From the NCBI GenBank assembly GCA_041477005.1, contig JBGOUJ010000080.1:1-18722 (forward strand): 18,722 nt of DNA. The letters run 5' to 3'. The position numbers were made by a program, and so were the translations under genes. Within the stretch, counting starts at the first letter, position 1. Every line of letters starts with the position of its first letter. The notes under the pieces are model-generated. The model saw nothing but the letters and a program-made list of their open reading frames with translations, made no database searches and was not told where the DNA came from. Shown here piece by piece: positions 1-6,400 of this stretch. This stretch comes from JBGOUJ01 sp041477005. GTDB lineage: Bacteria > Acidobacteriota > Terriglobia > Bryobacterales > JACQDG01.

Positions 1-310
1 TAATCCCCTGCCGGAAGATCGATTGCGCCAGGACCGTGGCGGTGGTGGTGCCGTCACCGGCCACGTCACTGGTCTTCGATGCCACCTCGCGCACCATCTG
101 CGCGCCCAGATTTTCCATCGGGTCTTTCAGATCGATTTCCTTCGCCACCGTCACGCCGTCCTTGGTGATGGTCGGCGAGCCGAACTTCTTCTCGAGCACG
201 ACGTTGCGGCCCTTGGGGCCCAAAGTAATCTTGACTGCGTCGGCCAGAGCATTTACGCCGCGCAGGATCGAGTGGCGCGATTCCTCGCCCAGGATTATTC
301 TTTTTGCCAT
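1..310 (-). CDS. groEL: 60 kDa chaperonin GroEL, N-terminal part (cut by window edge)
   Basis: Large subunit of the ATP-driven cytosolic chaperonin that folds non-native proteins together with GroES. The 103 visible codons match the start of the family closely: the N-terminus MAKRIILGEESR, the early segment KITLGPKGRNVV, then SPTITKDGVTVAKEI and the nucleotide-binding segment AGDGTTTATVLAQ around residues 86-98. The start ATG at 310-308 has an AGGAGG-type Shine-Dalgarno in the 14-nt gap after groES, so the two genes form the usual groES-groEL operon. The remaining roughly 80% of the protein lies outside the window to the left. Nothing unusual is visible. The identity is secure; whether the organism carries other groEL copies cannot be seen here. 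Confidence 0.97.
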   Translation of the reverse strand, partial: MAKRIILGEESRHSILRGVNALADAVKITLGPKGRNVVLEKKFGSPTITKDGVTVAKEIDLKDPMENLGAQMVREVASKTSDVAGDGTTTATVLAQSIFRQGI

Positions 311-324
311 AAAGTTTGTCCCTC

Positions 325-645
325 CTACTTTTTGCCTTTCTTGTCGGATTTTCCGTTCTTGTCGAGGATGCCGAGAATCTCGTCCTCGCGCACAATCAGG
401 AACTCCTCGCCTTCCACCTTGATCTCGTTGCCCCCGTACTTCGCGAACAGCACCCGGTCACCCGGCTTGACTTCGAGAGCCACCCGGAGACCGCTGTCGA
501 GCACCTTGCCGTTGCCGCACGCCATGGCTTCACCCTCTTGCGGTTTCTCCTTGGCGCTGTCGGGAATGATGATACCCCCACGAATGGTCTCCGCCTCTTC
601 GATGCGGCGGACCAGAACACGGTCATGCAGAGGTCGAAATTTCAT
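325..645 (-). CDS. groES: 10 kDa co-chaperonin GroES
   Basis: Heptameric lid of the GroEL chamber in the cytosol. The 106-residue protein begins MKFRPLHDRVLVRR and contains the mobile-loop signature IRGGIIIPDSAKEKPQEGE (about residues 22-40) that contacts GroEL, followed by the family segments KPGDRVLFAKYGG and LIVREDEILGIL. I chose the ATG at 645-643: the GGAG Shine-Dalgarno sits 6 nt upstream of it but directly abuts the other in-frame ATG at 651, and family members begin MKxRPLxDR. The protein is slightly longer than the usual 94-97 residues because of a lysine-rich tail (about nine residues, ending KKGKK). The expected hydrophobic VxAVG segment reads MACGNG here. It lies 14 nt upstream of groEL. 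Confidence 0.97.
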   Translation of the reverse strand: MKFRPLHDRVLVRRIEEAETIRGGIIIPDSAKEKPQEGEAMACGNGKVLDSGLRVALEVKPGDRVLFAKYGGNEIKVEGEEFLIVREDEILGILDKNGKSDKKGKK

Positions 646-847
646 GTCCATCTCCTTTCTATTTGCCAGTTCGATGTATCCCTGAAAACTCAAGCGAATC
701 AGGCCACCCCGGGGCGACCCAGCGCCTTTCGCAATTTTCGAGTGCGCTTTCGCCGGAGAATCTTGCGCCGGCGTTCCCGGCCAAACCTGGCCTTGTCACC
801 ATTTCTTTCCGACACAGTTCCCCTCCATCGTGAAGCCTAAGAAGCGC
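646..847. other. groESL upstream region, no gene
   Basis: This gap separates the end of the secreted-protein gene from groES and should hold the groESL promoter. Reading leftward it contains a 6-bp GC hairpin (arms 751-756 and 768-773, no T-run), a GGCC-N6-GGCC dyad at about 779-792, a possible degenerate CIRCE half-site at 740-748, and the groES Shine-Dalgarno (AAGGAG, about 652-657). I found no convincing sigma-70 -35/-10 pair and no clear heat-shock sigma promoter. Confidence 0.5.
721..748 (-). promoter_or_regulatory. possible degenerate CIRCE element (HrcA operator)
   Basis: CIRCE, the HrcA operator, is TTAGCACTC-N9-GAGTGCTAA and often precedes groES. About 75-100 nt upstream of groES, on the groES strand, one arm reads AGCGCACTC, matching the GCACTC core. 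After about 9 nt the other arm reads GAAAGGCGCT, which pairs AGCGC with GCGCT but has an extra base and mismatches in the inner part. The location is right, but the right half is poor, so this is only a suggestion. No hrcA gene is in the window. Confidence 0.2.
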
Positions 848-1669
848 TCAAGGGTGAAAGCTCGCTTTGTTCGCCAGCCGGGCCTTCTCTTGCTGGACGT
901 GAGTCTCCTCTTCGTGCTTCTTCTGACGTTCGATTTCTCTCTGGGGAGCCTCTTCGGTGTCCAGCCGGAGCGCCTCGGTGACAGCCGCTCGGGCCAGGGT
1001 ATCCAGCCGTTTCGAAAACCCGACCATTCCAAAACTGGGCTGGTAGGAGGAACGGACGAGGTTGAACGAGTACTGCGAGTCTTCCCACCGCGCTATGGTC
1101 TTCACGCTTTCGTTATAGATCGCAGGGAACATGATCTCCTCAGCAGGCCTCGTGGCAGTTCCGTAGCTGGCCGAAATAGCTCCGATCATGTCCTCAGTTG
1201 TCAGCCCTTCAGTCTTGTAGCGATCGTAATTGACCACCATTCGAAAAAGCTCGCCGTTGTAAAAGCTGAACAGGACTTCCTTCACGGAGTCTGCATCGAG
1301 GGAAGAACCAGGAAAGCGCTGGGGCTGCCACGACAGCTCTTGAATTATAGCCGGACGTTGATGGATCATTTTCGCCGCGGACGGCTCCATCCCTGCCTGT
1401 TTCGCTACCGCGAGCAGGCTCGTTCCAAATGGAAACTCCCGGTACCGGGAAAGATCGTGCGCATAGATCACGGGCGCCCAAGCCGGGTCAACTCGGAGCG
1501 AAAGAAGGTTGAGAGGGTGTTGGGGTCGCAGTCCCAGTTCTTGGATCACCGGCCGCGACGGAAGGATCACGCTTACCTCAGATGGCTTGACCTCTTGCGC
1601 ACAAATCAAGGGCGCCGCGGACAGCACGGCCCCAAGAATCGAAGCTACGAGGCTGCGAGCACTGGTCAT
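848..1669 (-). CDS. secreted protein of unknown function
   Basis: I do not recognise this 273-residue protein. The start ATG at 1669-1667 is preceded by AAGGAGG about nine bases upstream, and the reading frame then gives a clear Sec signal peptide: MTSAR, a hydrophobic core to about residue 20, and likely cleavage near LICAQ-E. The mature part is mixed alpha/beta, with no cysteine pattern, repeat or catalytic motif I can name. The last ~45 residues are highly charged (many E, K, Q, R) and probably form a coiled coil. A longer in-frame start at 1720 would place 17 residues ahead of the signal peptide and has no better ribosome site. It lies upstream of groESL on the same strand, with 202 bp between, so it is probably a separate unit or loosely coupled. 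Expected location is periplasm or cell surface. Confidence 0.75.
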   Translation of the reverse strand: MTSARSLVASILGAVLSAAPLICAQEVKPSEVSVILPSRPVIQELGLRPQHPLNLLSLRVDPAWAPVIYAHDLSRYREFPFGTSLLAVAKQAGMEPSAAKMIHQRPAIIQELSWQPQRFPGSSLDADSVKEVLFSFYNGELFRMVVNYDRYKTEGLTTEDMIGAISASYGTATRPAEEIMFPAIYNESVKTIARWEDSQYSFNLVRSSYQPSFGMVGFSKRLDTLARAAVTEALRLDTEEAPQREIERQKKHEEETHVQQEKARLANKASFHP

Positions 1670-1703
1670 AAGGGGTCTCCTCCTTAAAGGACTTGAATCG
1701 GGC

Positions 1704-1790
1704 TCACTTTCTAGCTGCAAGCGTTCCGGCAGAAGAGCGCCCGTCCTTGATCAGGATGGCGTCCATGTTGATTGGAAACACTACGAACAA
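1704..1790 (-). CDS. possible 28-residue small ORF ahead of the secreted-protein gene
   Basis: A short frame ends 34 nt before the start codon of the secreted-protein gene, in the same direction. It would start at a TTG (1790-1788) that has a perfect AGGAGG (1799-1804 on the complement) eight bases upstream, and would read about FVVFPINMDAILIKDG then a short polar tail to TGA at 1706-1704. The strong ribosome site makes a leader peptide conceivable. The rare start codon, the short length and the absence of any known homologue argue for caution. The frame stays open upstream of the TTG back to a TAA, so it could also be the tail of a decayed longer gene. Confidence 0.22.
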   Translation of the reverse strand: MFVVFPINMDAILIKDGRSSAGTLAARK

Positions 1791-1891
1791 ACCGCCAACC
1801 TCCTCGGTTGTGGTGGTGGCTAAGAGGGGGGGTGCGCAGATCACCTGCCCTTAGTTCAGATGATTCGCAGAGTGGGCGGAAGCGCTCAGTC

Positions 1892-1911
1892 GTTAACCAG
1901 TATAGGTTAAC
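1892..1911. promoter_or_regulatory. operator-like dyad 1 upstream of the HTH gene promoter
   Basis: Perfect inverted repeat GTTAACC-AGTATA-GGTTAAC with 7-bp arms, which can also be read as GTTAA-N10-TTAAC. It ends 5 bp before the -35 hexamer of the candidate HTH-gene promoter. The symmetric arms with half-site centres 15 bp apart suit a dimeric helix-turn-helix regulator, most simply the product of the adjacent gene. That assignment is inference. Confidence 0.5.
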
Positions 1912-1916
1912 TCCCC

Positions 1917-1945
1917 TTTACTTGTCAAGGAAAATATGCGATACT
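1917..1945 (+). promoter_or_regulatory. candidate sigma-70 promoter of the HTH gene
   Basis: TTTACT (1917-1922) and GATACT (1940-1945) are separated by 17 bp, each matching four of six consensus bases, in an AT-rich patch of otherwise GC-rich DNA. Transcription would start near 1952, giving a leader of about 45 nt that contains the second dyad. The placement between two like dyads supports it. Confidence 0.45.
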
Positions 1946-1956
1946 ACGCCAAGTGG

Positions 1957-1976
1957 CTTAATCGGCAAGGGTTAAG
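1957..1976. promoter_or_regulatory. operator-like dyad 2 downstream of the HTH gene promoter
   Basis: CTTAA-N10-TTAAG has the same arm core (TTAA) and the same 10-bp spacing as the dyad at 1892-1911. The centres of the two are 65 bp apart, about six helical turns. This one lies just past the predicted transcription start, where a bound protein would block initiation. Confidence 0.45.
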
Positions 1977-1997
1977 TAGAACCGGAAAGGAGACCCC

Positions 1998-2876
1998 GTG
2001 GATGTTCCTCTAGTAATCCGGCACCGCCTGAAGGAATTGGGGTTTGAGCAGAAGGACCTGGCCGCCGCCGCCCAAGTTACCGAGTCCTACATTTCACAGT
2101 TGCTGGCCAGGAAAAAGGCTCCTCCGGCGCCTAACCGGACAGATATCTACGACAAGATCGGAGAATTCTTAAGACTCCCGAGCGGTGAACTTTCGAGGCT
2201 GGCTGACCTCCAGCGCAAAGAGGACTTGAAGAAAAAAGTGGCGGACCCGCCAAAGCCCTTGTTTAAAGAGTTTCGAGAGCTGATTCTCCGCAAGTGCGAA
2301 CCGGGCAAACGCAAACAAATACGCGGAATTTTCGAGAAGGATCCCTTCGGCGAACTCGAACGCCTCGTCACGCAGAAGCTATTGGACGTGGCCAAGAGAG
2401 TTGCCAAAGAGGAACTGGAAAGTGAAAACTGGCTCCGCCTGGTGGCTCGACTCAGCGACCGCAGCTATGAGCAGATGCGGGTCATGATTCTCGATTTTCT
2501 GGATACAGACGTCTTCAACGTGTCTGTTGAAAACTGCGTCTCTTTCCTGGCCCCCCTGATCGAGTCCTGGGACATCGACCTCGAGACCTTTGGCGTGGAA
2601 ATTGTCCTGAACCGCAGGCTGACTCTGGGGCACCTGAAGAGATTTGAGTTCGTCGAACGGGAACCGGAGCGGCCCTGCGACGTAGAACCAGGCCTGGAGG
2701 GGTTCCTCAAGAATTCTTCGCTCAGCGGCGATGCCACCGACGAGGAAATCGAGTTTCTGAAGGGGCTGAGGTTCAAAGAAAGGCGGCCGGCTCCGCTTTA
2801 TTATTACCGGGAGCTGCAAAACCTCAGGGACCCTCTTCATTTCCCCACTGTAGGGCAACCGAAAGAATTACATTGA
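1998..2876 (+). CDS. XRE-like helix-turn-helix DNA-binding protein
   Basis: Probable transcription regulator of 292 residues. The N-terminal ~45 residues fit a Cro/C1 (XRE)-type HTH: helix LKELGFEQKDLAAAAQ, turn, then recognition helix TESYISQLLARKK. The remaining ~240 residues are charged and helical with no enzymatic motif or membrane segment that I recognise, and probably serve dimerisation or sensing. The start is a GTG at 1998 with AAAGGAG six bases upstream; the nearby ATG at 2002 is out of frame. Dyads flanking its promoter suggest autoregulation. The stop at 2874-2876 lies inside the open frame of the cold-shock remnant that follows, so the last ten or so residues (after the DPLHF segment) may be encoded by junction or remnant DNA rather than original gene sequence. 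The target genes are unknown; the HTH call is firm and the role is inferred. Confidence 0.85.
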   Translation: MDVPLVIRHRLKELGFEQKDLAAAAQVTESYISQLLARKKAPPAPNRTDIYDKIGEFLRLPSGELSRLADLQRKEDLKKKVADPPKPLFKEFRELILRKCEPGKRKQIRGIFEKDPFGELERLVTQKLLDVAKRVAKEELESENWLRLVARLSDRSYEQMRVMILDFLDTDVFNVSVENCVSFLAPLIESWDIDLETFGVEIVLNRRLTLGHLKRFEFVEREPERPCDVEPGLEGFLKNSSLSGDATDEEIEFLKGLRFKERRPAPLYYYRELQNLRDPLHFPTVGQPKELH

Positions 2877-2971
2877 CCGAAGAAGTGCAAGTCAATTTTG
2901 ATCTAGAGCGCGGCGACAAGGGACCCAAGGCCGCCAACGTTCGTGTGCGCCGAGAGCAATTGCTTTCCTGA
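2870..2971 (+). pseudogene. cold-shock domain protein remnant (N-terminus lost)
   Basis: A frame ending at TGA 2969-2971 encodes VNFDLERGDKGPKAANVRV followed by RREQLLS, which matches the last 26 residues of the intact cold-shock protein at 13167-13382 with only two differences (R/S, E/Q), and weaker likeness reaches back to about 2870. The part that should carry both RNA-binding motifs (FGFI and VFFH in the intact copy) is missing: the HTH gene lies there instead. There is no start codon or ribosome site of its own. It is therefore a truncated gene. An HTH-gene readthrough or frameshift product is formally possible but I see no slippery site. Confidence 0.75.
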
Positions 2972-3290
2972 GCGCCCCAAAAAGTGAGGCACCCATGCAA
3001 CTGCAATACATTGGTTTCGAGCAGGTGAAGAACACGCGGGAATACATCTTTGACGGCACCAAGTACGGAGAACCAACCAAAGTGTTCGTGGTGAGCACGG
3101 ACCTTGCCCTGTTTGTCAAACACCATGTAGGAATGCAGGAAGGGCCAGGCTTGTGTTGGCATAAGTTGACGAACGAATTGGGAGCCGTCGACTTGCCGCA
3201 GCAACCGTCGCTGCAGCACACGCTCACCGACCACGATATGCTCGCCTTTCTAGACCGCGTTCCCAAAACAAAAAGGCGCGGCTCCAGACC
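2889..3290 (+). repeat. direct repeat, left copy (csp tail + orfA)
   Basis: Alignable without gaps from 2891 to 3248 with 13302-13659 (constant offset 10,411 bp). Then a 39-nt stretch present on the right is missing here, and the match resumes at GTTCCCAAAA (3259 versus 13709) and fades near CCAGACC (3284-3290 versus 13728-13734). The repeat covers the cold-shock 3' end, the 23-nt spacer and the small orf. Confidence 0.9.
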
Positions 3291-3315
3291 GCGCCTCCCC
3301 GGCGGGGCTCGGTGA
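2995..3315 (+). CDS. small conserved protein of unknown function, left paralogue (orfA)
   Basis: A 106-residue protein I cannot assign to a family. It starts at ATG 2995, with GTGAGG about six bases upstream, in the same context as its paralogue at 13406. Over the first 85 residues the two differ at only 15 positions, with the block FVVSTDLALFVKHHVGMQEG identical in both, so the protein was or is under selection. It has no signal peptide or membrane segment and looks like a small cytosolic alpha/beta protein. Relative to the right copy it lacks 13 residues after DMLAF, an in-frame loss, and its last ~15 residues are encoded by the terminator hairpin of the convergent glucan synthase gene. The cold-shock partner upstream is broken. 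It may be functional, or a copy beginning to decay. Confidence 0.7.
   Translation: MQLQYIGFEQVKNTREYIFDGTKYGEPTKVFVVSTDLALFVKHHVGMQEGPGLCWHKLTNELGAVDLPQQPSLQHTLTDHDMLAFLDRVPKTKRRGSRPRLPGGAR
3264..3296 (-). terminator. rho-independent terminator of the glucan synthase gene
   Basis: Read leftward: AGGCGCGG (3296-3289), 7-nt loop, CCGCGCCT (3281-3274), then TTTTTGTTTT. The eight-base-pair GC stem and the T-rich tail are canonical for intrinsic termination on the minus strand. It lies about 130 nt past the glucan synthase stop codon and inside the 3' end of the convergent orfA. On the plus strand the hairpin has no T-run, so it is one-directional. Confidence 0.85.
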
Positions 3316-3387
3316 GGCGCGTAATGGAGTGACCAACCAGAGGCCACCCGTGATCGGATCTCAGGTGATGTGGAGCCACCTCCGCCG

Positions 3388-3408
3388 GCCTGCCTGTATC
3401 GCGCAGGC
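3388..3408 (-). other. short hairpin just after the glucan synthase stop
   Basis: GCCTGC (3388-3393) and GCAGGC (3403-3408) form a 6-bp stem with a 9-nt loop, 17 nt past the glucan synthase stop in its 3' untranslated region. There is no T-run, so it is not itself a terminator. It could stabilise the transcript end. The rest of 3316-3424 shows nothing. Confidence 0.35.
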
Positions 3409-3424
3409 TTTCCGGTAGTGGCGC

Positions 3425-6400
3425 TCATGAACCCTCGGCGATTCTCACCTCGACCGAGTGCTCCTGACGATCATCGACGAGGGGAATGTCCCCATCGTCT
3501 TGCTCGATGCCATCGACGGTGATGGTCGTACCGACGTTCGCGGCTCGCGTTCGCGTGACGGCGATGTGGTAGACCGTCTCTCGATAGCGGTAGTGCACCT
3601 TGAACGTGTCCCAGTCCGGAGCAAAGCACGGTCTAACGCGCAGTTTGTCCCGCTCCAGCGTCAGCCCCAACAGCGATTCCACGATCAGCCGGTGCATCCA
3701 TCCGGCCGAACCCGTGTACCAGGTCCATCCCCCGCGGCCAATGTGCGGCGAGACCGCATAGACGTCCGCCGCCACTACGTACGGCTCTACCTTGTACACC
3801 GCAGTCGCCGCAAGGGATTTCGCATGGTTCACCGGGTTGATGAGGGCGAACAGCTCCCACGCGCGCCGGCTATCACCCAACGCGGCGAACGCCATCACCG
3901 CCCAGATCGCCCCATGAGTGTACTGTCCGCCATTCTCTCTCACACCCGGCACATATCCTTTTATGTAGCCGGGATTCAGATCCGATTTGTCAAATGGTGG
4001 ATCCAGGAGCTGGATCAACCCATGATCCCGGCGAACCAGCCGTTGGTCCACCGCCTCCATTGCCCGGTGCGAGCGCTCGGGGCTACCCGCCCCGGATAGA
4101 ACGGACCAGCTTTGCGCAACCGAATCGATCTGGCATTCAGCGTTGCTTGCCGATCCAAGCGGCGAGCCGTCATCGAAGTACGCGCGGCGGTACCACTCGC
4201 CATCCCAGCCGTTTTGCTCAATACTCCGACGAACTTGAATCGCCTCTTGCTTACAGCGTTCGGCAAACGGCACATCACCATGCGCACGTGCAACCTCGCT
4301 GAACAGTGTGAGCACCTCATAGAGGAAGAATCCCAGCCAGACGCTTTCGCCCTTGCCTCCTTCACCCACCATGTTCATGCCATCGTTCCAGTCGCCGGAG
4401 CCCATGAGCGGCAGGCCGTGCTCACCGAGTCGCAGACCCCGCAGAATCGCCCGGACACAGTGGTCGTATAAACTGGCCGCTTCCACAGACCGGCTGGGCA
4501 GATCGTAATACGAGTCCTCTTCTGCGCTTACCGGCCGGCCTTCGAGGAAGTGGATACTCTCATCCCACACTCCGGTATCGCCGGTGCTGAGGACGTAGCG
4601 GCAGGCCGCCAACGGCAACCAGAGGAAATCATCCGAACAATGTGTGCGCACGCCGCGGCCCAATGGGGGATGCCACCAATGCTGAACATCTCCTTCCCGG
4701 AACTGGCGGGCGGCGCAGAGCAGAAGGTGCTCTCGCAGGAGGTGCGGCTCGGAGTGGATGAGCGCCATTGCATCCTGCAGTTGGTCACGGAAGCCGAAGG
4801 CGCCGCCCGGCTGATAGTATCCGCTCCGCGCCCACAACCGGCAGGCCAGAGTCTGGTACATCAACCACCCGTTGGCCAGAACATTGAGGGACTGGTCGGG
4901 CGTCTCGACGTTGACTGCGCCGAGGGTGTGATTCCAGTACCGCCACACGGCTTCGAGCGCATCGCGGGCGGCAGCGGATCCCCGGAAGCGACTCGCCAAA
5001 TTGCCGGCGTCATCGGCGTTTTGGCCGACGCCAAGCGTGAAGACAATCTCACGCTCTTCGCCGTCGGACAAGTCGAACGGAACCTGAATCGCGGCGCAAG
5101 GGTCCAAAGCCGCCCCGACCTTTCCGGACAGCCGGGATCGGGTCATGGCGGCCGGCCTCCGGAGCGTGCCGTTGCGCCCCAGGAATTCAGTCCGGTTGCC
5201 GCTTACGGTTCGACTCGCATCCTCCACGTTGAAGAAGCCGACGCGATCGGCAAACTCCACGTTATAGGAATTGCGAGCGAACATCGCGCCGCTGTTGGGG
5301 TCGATCTCCGTGACAACGTGCATTGCCGATTTCGGCCGCAGGTCGCCAAGGACCCATTCCGCGTATCCGGTCACGGAGAGCCTGCGGAATCGACCCGACT
5401 CGTTTCTCACTTTCAACACCGTGAATTTTATCGGCGCGTCCAACGCAACGTAAACCCAGACTTCCGTAGAAATGCCGCTTTCGGTGTGTTCGAAGACGCT
5501 GTAGCCGAACCCATGGCGGCTGACGTAAGGCGTGGCGCCGCGGCAGGGCAGCGGCATGGGAGACCAGAAGCGGCCGGTCTCTTCATCGCGGATATAGAAA
5601 GCCTCTCCGCTCAAATCGCTCACGGGGTCGTTGTACCAGGGGGTGAGACGGAATTCGTGGGCGTTCTCGCCCCAGGTGCAAGCAGCGCCACTCTCGGAAA
5701 TTACCGTCCCGAAGTGGGGATTCGCCAACACGTTTGCCCATGGCGCCGGAGTCACTTGCTGGCGCGTCGTGGTGATGATGTACTCGCGCCCATCAGGAGT
5801 GAATCCGCCCAGCCCGTTGAAGAAGAGCAGATCGCGTCCGGGCGCCCTGACGGGCGCCGGGGGGTCTGCCTCGTGCGCCCGGCTGGGCGTAAACTGCGGG
5901 ACTGCTATTTCCACCGGGCCGCGCCGATTCATCTGCTCCGGCAACGTTCCCCGGCTGTCGGTGAGGATGGCGCGGGCGACAGACTGGAGCAGGATCCGGT
6001 CCTCGTTCGATATCTGGTCGGCCGGTCTCACGAAAATAGCTCCCGGCCGGCCCTTCACGTCGGCTTCTATGCCCGCGGAGATCAGGCCCATGATCTGGTC
6101 CTGTAAAAGCTGCCGGTACCCGGCGCGATCTTCGTTCCAGATCACCAGGTCTACAACCAGTCCCTTCAGCCGCCAGTACGCGTGCGCCTGTACCATCTGG
6201 CGCACCAGCTCCATATTGGCCGCGTCTCCGATTTGCACCAGCACGATCGGCAAGTCACCGGAAATGGAGTAGCCCCACAGGCCGGATTGGCCGCGCCGAT
6301 TGCTGATAATCACCGCCAGGTCGGCGCGCAGTGAGGCATTGGCGTAGATCACGGAACCGGCGAGACGTCCGTAGAGTTGCGCGTCGGCGTCCGTCGCATT

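Larger units (their letters stand above)
1670..1997. other. divergent intergenic region (328 bp)
   Basis: The region lies between the leftward secreted-protein gene and the rightward HTH gene. The left half holds the possible small ORF listed separately. The right half (about 1890-1997) is markedly more AT-rich than its surroundings and holds two STTAA-N10-TTAAS dyads, a sigma-70-like promoter between them, and the Shine-Dalgarno AAAGGAG (about 1986-1992) for the GTG start at 1998. I saw no convincing promoter for the leftward gene. Confidence 0.6.

Noticed and set aside
1998..3315. HTH protein and orfA as a toxin-antitoxin pair
   Set aside because: The HTH protein is much longer than typical antitoxins, orfA has no toxin motif, and its closest association (in both copies) is with a cold-shock gene.
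4550..6106. Long plus-strand open frame (518 codons) opposite the glucan synthase gene
   Set aside because: Shadow of the minus-strand gene in GC-rich DNA; low-complexity, histidine/arginine/proline-rich translation with no domain, no ribosome site and no independent context.
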